A model generated the notes under the pieces. That model was not told where the DNA came from. It saw nothing but the letters and a program-made list of their open reading frames with translations, and did no database searches. A program made the translations under genes and the position numbers. A stretch of DNA of 64,000 nucleotides. Origin: a marine gamma proteobacterium HTCC2148 (lineage in GTDB: Bacteria; Pseudomonadota; Gammaproteobacteria; Pseudomonadales; Halieaceae). This document shows positions 1-8,616 of this stretch, one piece after another. The stretch is from contig DS999227.1 of assembly GCA_000156295.1 (NCBI GenBank), forward strand, positions 14,730 to 78,729, given 5' to 3'. The first letter of the stretch is position 1; each line of letters opens with the position of its first letter.

Positions 1-737
1 ACGGCCATCGCGAATCTTGTATTCACCCTCTTCCAGTCCAAGACTGAGGTCACGGTGGCGTCGTAGCTAAAGCCTTGACCAAAGCGTCCTGTGCCGGCCA
101 AACCGCCTTCCCACCAGGTCGCAGGAATAATGTTCTTCTCTACAGGGTTACGCTCTACCCCATAAAAGGTGGGCGGCTCGTGCGTTTCATTCATCAAACC
201 GACAGGCATCAGGAACAAGCCCGCCTTCACGCTATGGTTGTTGAGATAGTCGTGCTCTACATAAGCCTGTTCCAGTTCGACTTCGCCCGGCTTGCCGTCG
301 CCAGACAGTGAGTGTTCCAGCTCCAGCTCACTGAAGAAGCGCGTATTCTCGTTGAATTCGTGACCCAGGTAGAGAACAAAGCGGTGAAAATCTAATTCGG
401 TTTTCTCACCATCACTGTTCTGATCTTCCAGATTGTTATAGTGCATTTCCCCATAACCGCCCAGCGTGGTGTTACCTCCGGCATTACTGATGGGAGGCCT
501 CATTTCGGCAACCTGTACCACTGCATCGGCAGTATCGTCCAGGCGCTCTTCAACCACTAAAAACTGGTTTTCTCGAATGGCAGCCTCAGCCTTCAGTGCT
601 TCAATCTCCTGCTGCTGTTGCTGAATTAACTCCCACATCTCTTCCAGGTTGGGGGTTTGCGCGGCAGCGGTTGCACCAACACTGGCAGCGCTCAGCAGTA
701 AAAATGTGGAGGCCTTGTAAAGGCTCGATTTGGTCAT
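1..737 (-). CDS. Porin of the phosphate-selective porin O/P type, 3' part outside the window
   Basis: Read leftward from an ATG at 737 to the window edge. Residues 1-22 form a signal peptide ending in an alanine-rich cleavage region. A short glutamine/glutamate-rich coiled coil follows, and then beta-strand sequence typical of OprP-like porins (GGYGEMHYN, LYLGHEFNENTRFFSELELEH). The protein should be an outer-membrane trimeric channel. The family motif TSGL...KIRDGR is present, but the frame changes just before it, near positions 42-47, so the reading frame looks broken by one missing base. The promoter side carries a Fur-like box, suggesting iron control. The family call is fairly secure; the transported solute is unknown. 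Confidence 0.72.
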   Translation of the reverse strand, partial: MTKSSLYKASTFLLLSAASVGATAAAQTPNLEEMWELIQQQQQEIEALKAEAAIRENQFLVVEERLDDTADAVVQVAEMRPPISNAGGNTTLGGYGEMHYNNLEDQNSDGEKTELDFHRFVLYLGHEFNENTRFFSELELEHSLSGDGKPGEVELEQAYVEHDYLNNHSVKAGLFLMPVGLMNETHEPPTFYGVERNPVEKNIIPATWWEGGLAGTGRFGQGFSYDATVTSVLDWKRVNTRFAMA

Positions 738-807
738 TGTGTCCCCTTTTACGTTGTAAATCAGATTGGCTCTCGCCAGCTGGGAAGGACTTTAGCCAAA
801 GATTGAT

Positions 808-826
808 CTAAATGCAAATCATTCTT
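808..826. promoter_or_regulatory. Putative Fur box upstream of the porin
   Basis: The 19-mer CTAAATGCAAATCATTCTT matches 12 of 19 positions of the classical Fur consensus, including the central AATCATT core. It lies about 70 bases upstream of the porin ATG at 737 in a short AT-rich gap between aceE and the porin. Iron-dependent repression of the porin is inferred. Confidence 0.5.
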
Positions 827-873
827 ATTAAGAATTGTAATTAAGTTGAGGACTGCCCTTCACGCGGGCAAAG

Positions 874-3552
874 TCAGCGAGCGGCAGGGTCGGGCTTGTT
901 GTGCTTAATACCCAGCGGCGTCAATTGCAGCATAAGGGTTTTTTCGTCAATCAGGCCCTGCCGGAACAGTGCAACCAGAACTGTTTGAACAATGTGTTTG
1001 GCGCTCACCTCGAAGTAATCACGCAATTCCGGGCGTGTGCCACTGACCCCAAAGCCATCAGTGCCCAGCGCGGTGTAGGATGCAGGCATCCATTTGGCGA
1101 TAGAACCTGCCAGACTCTTCTGGTAATCACTCACGGCTACGATTGGACCTGTCAGGTCACCAAAAATCTTCTGCAGATGGCAATCAGGGGCTGCTAACAG
1201 TGGATTCAGTCGCGCCTCACGTTCACAGGACTCGGCTTCGCGTGCCAATTCTGTATAACTGGTGATACTCCATATAGCCGGAGCATAGCCAAGCGCTGAC
1301 AACATAGAAGCGGCTTCAATCGCCTGCTCCATTAGTGCGCCACTGGCCAGCAAGTCGACCGCCTGCCCCGCACCCTCGCGTGGCTGGAAACAATAAGCGC
1401 CTCTGATGATGCCCTCCTGCACATGCTTGTGTGTTGGCATGGCGGGCATCTTCTGGTTTTCGTTATACAGGGTAATGTAATAGAAAATATTATCGCCCTG
1501 CTGATACATGCGCCTTATTCCCTCACGAACAATAACCGCCAGTTCATAGGCAAAAGCAGGGTCGTAGCATTTGAGGTTGGGCAGCGTGCTGGCAAGAACA
1601 TGGGAGTGCCCATCTTCATGCTGCAGGCCTTCACCATTAAGCGTGGTCCGCCCCGCCGTGCCACCCAATAAAAAACCCCGAGTCATCATATCGGCGCAGG
1701 CCCAGATCATATCGCCCACTCGCTGGAACCCAAACATAGAGTAAAAAATGTAGAAAGGGATGGTCGGCACACCGTGCACCGCGTAAGCGCTGCCTGCCGC
1801 CATGAACGAAGCCATCGCCCCTGTCTCGCAAATACCTTCTTGCAAAATTTGCCCGTCTACCGCTTCCCTGTAGGACAACAGGGAATCTGCATCCACAGGC
1901 GTATAGTTCTGGCCTTGTGGTGAAAAGATTCCTGCCACCTTGAACAAAGCGTCCATACCAAAGGTACGCGCTTCGTCAGGCACTATCGGAACAACATAAC
2001 GCCCGATGGACTCATCCTTCATCAGTTGCGCCAACATTCGCACCATGGCCATGGTCGTAGACGCCGATCGTTCACCTGTTCCCTCTATAAAACTCTGAAA
2101 TAAACTCAGATCTGGAGGCGACAGCTTAGGACAGTTTATCGAGCGTGCCGGCACAAACCCGCCCAGGCGCTGTCGCTGCTGTTGCAAGTACCGCATTTCT
2201 TGACTGTCTTGGGCCGGCCGATAAAACTCGGCTCGCGCTATGGCTTCGTCATCCAGGGGAATGCCATAGGAGCGAGCACATTCGATACGTTCCTGGACGT
2301 TGAGATCCTTTTTCTGGTGAGCAGTATTCCTACCTTGTGCCGCCGGCCCCATGCCGTCGCCCTTCACCGTTTTAATCAGTATCACCGTGGGTTTATCACT
2401 GGCCTCACTGGCCATCTTGAACGCAGCGTAGATTTTTTTGGGATCCTGTCCTCCCCGCTTTATCTGCTTGAGTTCCTCATCAGTCAGGGAGTTCATCATA
2501 CGTTCCAATGCAGGGTCACCATGGACCCAGTGCTCGCGCTGGGCATCCCCATCTAATATCGAATAACGCTGATAGTCGCCATCAACACATTCCTCCATGC
2601 GCCGTCGCAGTACGCCCTCACTGTCCATCGCCAGCAGGGCGTCCCAACCGCTACCCCAAATCACTTTGATCACGTTCCAGTCTGCACCGCGAAAAGATCG
2701 CTCCAGTTCCTGAATTATTTTTCCATTGCCCCGGACAGGACCATCAAGGCGCTGCAGATTGCAATTAGCCACCAATACCAGGTTATCCAGTTTTTCACGC
2801 GCGGCGATATTGATTGTTCCCAACACCTCTGGCTCGTCGGATTCACCATCACCAATAAAGCACCAGAATTTACCGCCGCTATCAGGCTTCAGGCCGCGGT
2901 TCTCCAGATACTTGGCAAAGCGGGCCTGGTAAATTGCCGAGGGCGTTGAAAGCCCCATCGAAGCGTTAGGCATTTGCCAGAAGTTTGGCATTGATCGCGG
3001 GTGGGGATAGGAAGACAGCCCTCCCCCTGGCTTGGTTTCCCGACGGAAGTTTTTCAGCTGTTGTTCGTCCAGGCGACCTTCGACAAATGCCCGGGCATAA
3101 ATTCCAGGGGCCGCATGAGGTTGTGGCATTACCATGTCTCCGCCATAACCTTCTCCACGCGCGCGGAAAAAATGCTGAAAGCCGACCTCCAGCATTGTTG
3201 CTGCAGAGGCGTAGGTAGCAATATGGCCTCCGACCCCGGTACCCTCATCCTGGCCGCGCAATACCATTGCCATAGCGTTCCAGCGGATGATATTTTCTAT
3301 GCGTTTTTCGATGGCAATATCGCCCGGGTATACCGGCTGATCGGCCACCGAAATCGTATTGGTATACGCTGTATTGAGCGTCGCCTCACTCAGGGCGACG
3401 CCTCGACCAAGTGCGTGGTTTTGCAGAGCGCGCAGCATTTCCCGCACCCCAGCTTCACCAAATTCATACTGCAGCGCGTCCAATGCCTCAACCCATTCGC
3501 GGCGGTCGTCCGCCAGCGCGTCCAGTAAAGCTGGATCCCGTTTCTCGTTCAT
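874..3552 (-). CDS. aceE: Pyruvate dehydrogenase E1 component, homodimeric type
   Basis: About 892 residues, matching the 887 of Escherichia coli AceE. The thiamine-diphosphate motif runs from GDGESDEPE to NCNLQRLDGPV around residues 230-265, and the central HEDGHSH region is present. The enzyme decarboxylates pyruvate (or a close 2-oxo acid) and passes the acyl group to an E2 lipoyl protein. The ATG at 3552 (MNEKRDPALL) is preferred over an in-frame upstream start because it clears the upstream gene, which ends at 3587, and has an AGG-type ribosome site. No aceF or lpd is adjacent, so E2 and E3 must come from elsewhere. A role in using pyruvate or 2-oxobutyrate from the neighbouring catabolic genes is possible but unproven. 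Confidence 0.93.
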   Translation of the reverse strand: MNEKRDPALLDALADDRREWVEALDALQYEFGEAGVREMLRALQNHALGRGVALSEATLNTAYTNTISVADQPVYPGDIAIEKRIENIIRWNAMAMVLRGQDEGTGVGGHIATYASAATMLEVGFQHFFRARGEGYGGDMVMPQPHAAPGIYARAFVEGRLDEQQLKNFRRETKPGGGLSSYPHPRSMPNFWQMPNASMGLSTPSAIYQARFAKYLENRGLKPDSGGKFWCFIGDGESDEPEVLGTINIAAREKLDNLVLVANCNLQRLDGPVRGNGKIIQELERSFRGADWNVIKVIWGSGWDALLAMDSEGVLRRRMEECVDGDYQRYSILDGDAQREHWVHGDPALERMMNSLTDEELKQIKRGGQDPKKIYAAFKMASEASDKPTVILIKTVKGDGMGPAAQGRNTAHQKKDLNVQERIECARSYGIPLDDEAIARAEFYRPAQDSQEMRYLQQQRQRLGGFVPARSINCPKLSPPDLSLFQSFIEGTGERSASTTMAMVRMLAQLMKDESIGRYVVPIVPDEARTFGMDALFKVAGIFSPQGQNYTPVDADSLLSYREAVDGQILQEGICETGAMASFMAAGSAYAVHGVPTIPFYIFYSMFGFQRVGDMIWACADMMTRGFLLGGTAGRTTLNGEGLQHEDGHSHVLASTLPNLKCYDPAFAYELAVIVREGIRRMYQQGDNIFYYITLYNENQKMPAMPTHKHVQEGIIRGAYCFQPREGAGQAVDLLASGALMEQAIEAASMLSALGYAPAIWSITSYTELAREAESCEREARLNPLLAAPDCHLQKIFGDLTGPIVAVSDYQKSLAGSIAKWMPASYTALGTDGFGVSGTRPELRDYFEVSAKHIVQTVLVALFRQGLIDEKTLMLQLTPLGIKHNKPDPAAR

Positions 3553-3586
3553 AGACAGACCTATACAGGTACGACGGTAATCCGCC

Positions 3587-4357
3587 TTATTCTTCGATAT
3601 GACCCCCGGCCCTGGGCAATCCCAGCAGCCCCGGTACACGGCGAGGTGCAGGAATGTTATCCCGGCACCAGGGCGCAGGCATGCGCATCCCGAAGGAGGC
3701 GGCTAGCAGCGCCGTCGTTTGCAAACCAATAAAAAGCCAATAATTCTCGTACACCACTAACCAGATCAGACAGAACGTCATATTCGGTATATGCGTGCGC
3801 GGAACCTTCTGGCGAATGGATTGCGGTGTGTCATGCTCGGGCGAAACGTAGATGTCCCAGTACATATCCATAAACAGTGCCTGCCACAGGGAAATCAGGA
3901 AGTAGGCCAGCAAGCCAACCCCCCAACGCGGCCAGCCCGCCCCTATCCACAGAGCAAGATGCCACCAACACAGAAACAGCAGCCCGGTGCAAAAACCCCA
4001 ACCTAGGCCGAAAATCAGCTGCGGGAAAAAATCCAGACGCCGGCCGAAGCGCAAGGTATTACGGTACCAATAACCCCAGTACGCAACGATGATGAACAGG
4101 AAAAGAGCACATGTTGTTATCAACCACCAAGGGTCTTGCAGCTGTCCAGGATAAACCAGAGGGCTGGACAAGGTTGTTTCCATCGCCCCGCTGACGTCAG
4201 CAAAAATAAGACACAGGCAGCAGTAAATAGCCCAGCGACTCCATGCCGCAGGCGGCGACCATACCGCAGGATCGTGACCTTTGTAACGCAACACATACAG
4301 AACAACGATTGGCACTAGCACAGCGAGCAAAGCAATGATTTCGATAATGACCACCAT
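3587..4357 (-). CDS. Polytopic membrane protein of unknown function
   Basis: 256 residues with about six hydrophobic helices (near residues 3-23, 40-60, 77-97, 110-130, 143-163 and 203-225), rich in tryptophan and tyrosine. A charged loop with SPEHDTPQSIRQKVPRTH lies before the last helix. No family was recognised. It ends 34 bases before the aceE start on the same strand, so the two may be cotranscribed, and it is divergent from the aldehyde dehydrogenase at 4478. It could be a transporter subunit or a membrane-bound redox partner; nothing in the sequence decides. Confidence 0.7.
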   Translation of the reverse strand: MVVIIEIIALLAVLVPIVVLYVLRYKGHDPAVWSPPAAWSRWAIYCCLCLIFADVSGAMETTLSSPLVYPGQLQDPWWLITTCALFLFIIVAYWGYWYRNTLRFGRRLDFFPQLIFGLGWGFCTGLLFLCWWHLALWIGAGWPRWGVGLLAYFLISLWQALFMDMYWDIYVSPEHDTPQSIRQKVPRTHIPNMTFCLIWLVVYENYWLFIGLQTTALLAASFGMRMPAPWCRDNIPAPRRVPGLLGLPRAGGHIEE

Positions 4358-4477
4358 AGGGCGAACGGATCAAAACCAAATTGTAATACCTGACCAATTT
4401 CCAAAATTGACAATACGCAAAGAAGCCCCGCTGCCTGTAAACGACACTACGCAAAAAGGGACAATTGAACTTAATTT

Positions 4478-5968
4478 GTGGGACAACTAAAACACCAGGG
4501 ACCGGCCAGCGAAAGCTCTGTGCTTCCGGAACTACTGAACTACATCGACGGTGGCGTATCCGTTCCGCTCAGTAGCAGGGGCACTTCTCTGCACAACCCA
4601 AACACATTAGAGCCGTTGCAAGAACAACTTTCATGCAGCGAGGAGCAGGTCGCCCGTGCACTATGCGCCTCGGAGCAAGCCAACGAAACTCGCCTGTGGG
4701 AAAATACGCCCGCCGAAGAAAGAGCCGCCGTACTCGACCAAATCGCAGACAGGCTCAACGATGCAGAGGTACGCGAATCCATCGCCCGAGTTGACTCGCT
4801 CACAACCGGTGCAATTATTTCGGTCACTCGCACAATGGCGGAACTGGCACCTTTCAGCTTTCGGGCTGCTGCGCAATACCTTCGCGAAGGCCACCTGGAA
4901 CAGCGCTTTCCCGGAAAAGCCGGTGAAGTAGAGTACTTCAGGCGCCCCTGGGGGCCGGCGTTGCTAATCAGCCCCTGGAACGGCCCTACCGCGATAAGCT
5001 CACACAAAGTCGCCAGTGCTCTGGCAGCGGGTGCTCCCTGCATCTTGAAACCTTCTGAATGGGCTCCCCATTTCGCAGTTACTATGGCTGGAATTATTCA
5101 TGACATGGACCTGCCTGAAGGAACTTTTCAATTGACCTGCGGCAACCGGATTGCGGGGGGCATGATGGTGGGAGATTCACGGATAAAATCCATCTCGTTC
5201 ACTGGTGGAACTGCGGGTGGCCGAGCAATAAGCCAGGCTTGCGCAGAATCGTTTACCCCGCTGCAGCTGGAATTGGGCGGCAACAACCCTATGGTGATTT
5301 TTGCCGACGCAGACCTCGAAAAAGCTGCCAGGGGTATAGCCTTTGGCTTGACCAATCTCAACGCCCAATGGTGTCGCGCTTTGGGCCGAGTTATTGTGCA
5401 TCGCTCGATCAAGCAAGAGTTACTGGAACGAGTGAAAGTCGAATTCGGCAAAGTTATTCTAGGTGATTCTCTGGACAATAATTCCACCATGGGTCCGCAA
5501 ATTCATGCCCAGCAGTATCAAAGTATTTTGGCAGCAATAGATCGCCTGCAGTCGCTAGGCGGTAAGCTTTTGCAAAACACAGCGATGCCAGACCTACCCG
5601 GCTACTTTATACCGCCAACGCTTATCGATGACTGTCGGCCTGAAGACACGACCCACGAGATATTTGGTCCGGTGGCAACTGTGCACTGCTTCGATACTGA
5701 TGCGGAGGCACTAAAACTGGCTAACGGCACCGACTACGGTCTGGCTGCCTACGTTTACGGAGAAAATGAGGAAAAGGTCTTTGCTTTTTCCAGGCAACTG
5801 CGCACCGGTGGTGTGAAAATCAACGGCTATAACCTGTTGTCACTGAGTCCAGCTGTGCCTCGCGCGGCCTGGGGCATATCGGGTCTGGGTGAAGAGGGAA
5901 CGGCGCACACTATTGAGTTTTTCACGGGTGCCTGCGTGGTTGGCTCGGCACCCAGTCCGGCTGGCTAG
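4478..5968 (+). CDS. NAD(P)-dependent aldehyde dehydrogenase
   Basis: 496 residues of the ALDH superfamily. Motifs in order are PWNGP (oxyanion Asn), KPSEWAP (cofactor phosphate), FTGGTAGG, LELGGNNP (general base Glu), a catalytic Cys in NAQWCRALGR, and EIFGP near the C terminus. The catalytic segment is unusual: the common GQxC is AQWC. It probably oxidises an aldehyde from the local catabolic pathway to an acid. The start is a GTG at 4478 with only a distant purine-rich site, so the exact N terminus is uncertain. It overlaps the convergent DUF2141 gene by 4 bases. A second, distinct ALDH lies at 29538-30977. Confidence 0.88.
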   Translation: MGQLKHQGPASESSVLPELLNYIDGGVSVPLSSRGTSLHNPNTLEPLQEQLSCSEEQVARALCASEQANETRLWENTPAEERAAVLDQIADRLNDAEVRESIARVDSLTTGAIISVTRTMAELAPFSFRAAAQYLREGHLEQRFPGKAGEVEYFRRPWGPALLISPWNGPTAISSHKVASALAAGAPCILKPSEWAPHFAVTMAGIIHDMDLPEGTFQLTCGNRIAGGMMVGDSRIKSISFTGGTAGGRAISQACAESFTPLQLELGGNNPMVIFADADLEKAARGIAFGLTNLNAQWCRALGRVIVHRSIKQELLERVKVEFGKVILGDSLDNNSTMGPQIHAQQYQSILAAIDRLQSLGGKLLQNTAMPDLPGYFIPPTLIDDCRPEDTTHEIFGPVATVHCFDTDAEALKLANGTDYGLAAYVYGENEEKVFAFSRQLRTGGVKINGYNLLSLSPAVPRAAWGISGLGEEGTAHTIEFFTGACVVGSAPSPAG

Positions 5969-6414
5969 ATTTCTGTCATTTCAATGCGCTGAGTCATGCC
6001 CTCTGCGGTCAATGAAAACACTGCATCTTTATACTTTGGCGGGCCAAATTTCGCCTTGGCATTATTGGACAAGGCCACCGGCTCCTTTGGAATACCAATA
6101 AAATTGGTATCTAATTCGCCGTTCCCATTAACGTCATAATAAATAGAAATCGCATAATTTCCCGGCGGGAGTTCCATGTTGGCTACCACCAAATCATCGA
6201 CCAGAGCATCAACAATACTAACGGCCATTCCATCAGCAGTTGACTCTCCGAGCCAATCATCAGGATTATCATAAACCGCAATATAGACATTTCCTTCCAC
6301 TTGGGAGAGTCCACTGAGTTCAATGTTCAGCATCGCATTTTCCGCTGCGTTCACTTTCGCAGCAGCCATCAACAGTAATAGACCCAGGGCAATGACGTTT
6401 CTCATAGACTTCAT
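5965..6414 (-). CDS. Secreted DUF2141 family protein
   Basis: 149 residues. A cleavable signal peptide (MRNVIALGLLLLMAAAKVNA) is followed by a single beta-sandwich domain with the DUF2141 pattern: GNVYIAVYDNPDDW, PPGNYAISIYYDVNGNGELDTN, and FGPPKYKDAVFSL. The acidic DVNGNGELD loop resembles a calcium-binding turn. It is periplasmic or outer-membrane-associated, and the function of the family is unknown. It may start at 6414 or at the second ATG at 6405. It is divergent from the DUF169 gene, with a perfect 18-base palindrome between them. Confidence 0.82.
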   Translation of the reverse strand: MKSMRNVIALGLLLLMAAAKVNAAENAMLNIELSGLSQVEGNVYIAVYDNPDDWLGESTADGMAVSIVDALVDDLVVANMELPPGNYAISIYYDVNGNGELDTNFIGIPKEPVALSNNAKAKFGPPKYKDAVFSLTAEGMTQRIEMTEI

Positions 6415-6427
6415 CCTTGTTTCACAA

Positions 6428-6445
6428 TTATGCTAGCTAGCATAA
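6428..6445. promoter_or_regulatory. Perfect 18-base palindrome, putative operator
   Basis: TTATGCTAGCTAGCATAA is a perfect inverted repeat in the roughly 70-base divergent gap between the DUF2141 gene and the DUF169 gene. Its size and symmetry suit a dimeric repressor of the TetR type. No TetR gene is present in the window, so the cognate regulator is unknown. Confidence 0.5.
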
Positions 6446-6482
6446 CTCAGCTGTGGCGCATGGCAACTCGTTGGTGACTGAA

Positions 6483-7493
6483 ATGAACACAAAAGAAATT
6501 TGCCGCGTGTTAGAAGGCAAAGTAAGAGGCAGGCCGGTGGCCATTGCGCGCTTTACTGATACGCCTCCTCAAAGTTGTCAGGGTATGAAGGTAGATCCGT
6601 GCCAGATCCTGAGGCATGCCATGGACGACGGCAAAGCCGTGTATTTCGACAGGCAACACCAAGACTGCCTGCATGGCGCCTACATTACTGGCGTTCATCC
6701 TGGCAATGAGCAGATCAGCAGCGGACGACTGCTTACGGACTATATTCCGGTTTACAATCAAGAGGCAGCCTACGCCTTTAACAGTGGCGAATACATCCTT
6801 CCCCAGGGCACGGTAAACGGCTTCTGTGCCGCTCCTCTCGATGCCGTCCCAGACGATCTAACGCCAGAATGGATAGTGCTCGTATGCACGCCCTCAGTGG
6901 CTGCCCTGGCCGGAGCGGCGCGCGCTGTCAAGGATGGCACTCGGCCCGATACCGCCGCGGGAAACTCTTTTTGCAGCGATCTTTTTGTCACGCCGGTCTA
7001 CAGCGATAATGTGCTTGTCACCACCGGGGATATGGGGGGCCGGATGAACAACCGGCTGCGCGAGTCTGAGATGTTTGTCATTATACCGGTGCAGTGGGCC
7101 GACTCGCTGATTGAACTGATCGGTGAGATTCCAGACGTCAAGGGAATCTACGAGGCTACTCGCCCGGACGAATCGGCCTACTGGCAGCGCAAGCGCAGCC
7201 GCTCCGAGAATAGCGACGCCAGGCTAAAGAAAGCCCGGGACGAATATGGACTGGAAATTACTATGCCCTGGGACGATGAAGCACTTCGCGAGGTAAGGCG
7301 GGCACCGGGCTTTATTCGCGCCATGGCAGTGGCTAATGTGGAGGAGTACGCAGCAGAACATGATGCTCCCATGATAACGCTGGCGGTGGTTAAAGCTCAG
7401 GCCGAAAGCGTAGGGATGGGGAAGTTTCTGAGTTCGGCCAAGGCCAGTTCAGGCTTTCTGGGCAGGCTCTTAGGCCGCATCAAGCGCGGGTAG
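6483..7493 (+). CDS. DUF169 protein with C-terminal protochlorophyllide-reductase-like (PCP_red) domain
   Basis: 336 residues from the ATG at 6483, which has GGTGA seven bases upstream. A GTG start at 6453 is less likely. Residues 1-225 follow the DUF169 pattern: ARFTDTPP, the cysteine segments VDPCQILRHA and QDCLHGAYITG, and further Cys near 115, 135 and 164. Residues 255-312 (MPWDDEALREVRRAPGFIRA, NVEEYA, ITLAVVKAQAESVGM) resemble the small C-terminal domain of light-independent protochlorophyllide reductase subunit B. Cofactor or tetrapyrrole binding is inferred from that domain. This fits the RCCR-like genes elsewhere in the window, but the DUF169 family has no established function. Confidence 0.78.
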   Translation: MNTKEICRVLEGKVRGRPVAIARFTDTPPQSCQGMKVDPCQILRHAMDDGKAVYFDRQHQDCLHGAYITGVHPGNEQISSGRLLTDYIPVYNQEAAYAFNSGEYILPQGTVNGFCAAPLDAVPDDLTPEWIVLVCTPSVAALAGAARAVKDGTRPDTAAGNSFCSDLFVTPVYSDNVLVTTGDMGGRMNNRLRESEMFVIIPVQWADSLIELIGEIPDVKGIYEATRPDESAYWQRKRSRSENSDARLKKARDEYGLEITMPWDDEALREVRRAPGFIRAMAVANVEEYAAEHDAPMITLAVVKAQAESVGMGKFLSSAKASSGFLGRLLGRIKRG

Positions 7494-8165
7494 TCACACC
7501 AGGCGAACATCCCATCGCCGGGATTCGTCCTGCTGCCAACAATAGCGCTGCAAACGACCGTCAGCACTCAGCCAAAACCGGGCATCGGAACTATATTGAC
7601 CGCCTGTAAAACGCCACAAGGTGCAATCAATTGTCTCACCGTTTATTCGCTCTACTTCACAATCACCTTCGGCAACAGCTCGCCGCGTCGTAATTTCGGG
7701 CGACAACAGCTTTTGTGTGTTTTTCGGATCTGCAATAAAGGGTACTAACACCTGAGCTTCTCCGCCGAGTTCTGCGAGCTGGCGAATTACTGTTCCCGTA
7801 AATATTCTCATTAGCGGATAGAGTAGTGGCTTTGCATAATCGGTAGTAACGATCGATGATGGCTGGCATGCAGTGTCGCCAATTTGCCGCGAATATGTGA
7901 GCGCTTCAGCTTCGAGCGCACAGCTGGCTGCGATTGCCGGCGAACGATCCGTGGACCAGCAAACATCGAACGCATGAACACCCACCGAATCAATTCGTGC
8001 CAGCACTGAAATCGTTAAACCCGGCACCTTGCGAACGCTATTAACCGCAAGCTGACCATCAGCCTGCGGCTCACAGTGGAAGGTTTCATCTACATCCGCT
8101 ATTTCGTCATTAAGAAAATAACGATAACGCCCCTTATCTGCAGACAACTCATTCAATGTCAGCAT
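7494..8165 (-). CDS. Hypothetical protein
   Basis: 223 residues, no signal peptide, no membrane segment and no recognised domain. It is predicted to be mostly beta strand, with a C-terminal part rich in Trp, Tyr and Arg (TLWRFTGGQYSSDARFWLS, then LQRYCWQQDESRRWDVRLV) that suggests a barrel or lipocalin-like fold. Its start overlaps the end of the VOC gene by 17 bases, and the nitrilase, VOC and this gene run in one direction without gaps. It is therefore probably translated from the same message and linked to the nitrilase reaction. Confidence 0.7.
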   Translation of the reverse strand: MLTLNELSADKGRYRYFLNDEIADVDETFHCEPQADGQLAVNSVRKVPGLTISVLARIDSVGVHAFDVCWSTDRSPAIAASCALEAEALTYSRQIGDTACQPSSIVTTDYAKPLLYPLMRIFTGTVIRQLAELGGEAQVLVPFIADPKNTQKLLSPEITTRRAVAEGDCEVERINGETIDCTLWRFTGGQYSSDARFWLSADGRLQRYCWQQDESRRWDVRLV

Positions 8166-8616
8166 CCAACTCTTCGATCAGCTCCACTAAAAGACCGCCA
8201 GTGCTAGCCGGGTCAAGATAAACCATCCGTTTACTGCCAATCGTAATGACACCATCAGGAGTCACATAGCCTGGAATAACGCCGTGACTTGCCGCCAGCT
8301 TCACGGCACTCTCTATATCCCTTACCTTCCAGGCAACGTGATTAATACCCCCACCGCCGCTGGGCGAAGCTAACAGTAGCTCACGAAAATATTCGTCGCA
8401 GGGCTCGATGTATTCAAACTCAAGGCCACCGACAGAAAAAAAAGCAAAGCGCGTTGGTGCTTTCACGCCAGGCGCAGGCTCGTAGCGCACAGCATCAGAT
8501 GAAACGCCATAAAGACGGCAGGCCTGCTCGATGGCCAAGTCTATATTTTCTACCACAAAGCCAACGTGTGCTGGCGCAAGAATGTAATCCTTGAGCATTC
8601 GAGATGGATCAATCAT
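8149..8616 (-). CDS. VOC (glyoxalase/epimerase) family metalloenzyme
   Basis: About 155 residues from the ATG at 8616, which has GGGAG seven bases upstream. It has two beta-alpha-beta-beta-beta units: HVGFVVENIDLAIEQ in the first half and INHVAWKVRDIESAVKLA in the second. Candidate metal ligands are His in AHVGF, Glu in FEYIEP, His in INHVAW and Glu in LLVELIEE, the pattern of methylmalonyl-CoA epimerase and glyoxalase I. It could be an epimerase, isomerase or lyase acting on a small organic acid or its CoA ester. It overlaps the nitrilase end by 8 bases, showing tight coupling. Confidence 0.82.
   Translation of the reverse strand: MIDPSRMLKDYILAPAHVGFVVENIDLAIEQACRLYGVSSDAVRYEPAPGVKAPTRFAFFSVGGLEFEYIEPCDEYFRELLLASPSGGGGINHVAWKVRDIESAVKLAASHGVIPGYVTPDGVITIGSKRMVYLDPASTGGLLVELIEELDADIE

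Noticed and set aside
3001-3528. 175-codon frame opposite aceE and other long antisense frames
   Set aside because: They lie inside well-supported genes on the other strand, lack family motifs and have no ribosome sites.
4407-4420. TTGACAATACGCAA as a further Fnr-like site before the ALDH gene
   Set aside because: It differs from the consensus at the right half and may simply be a -35 element (TTGACA).
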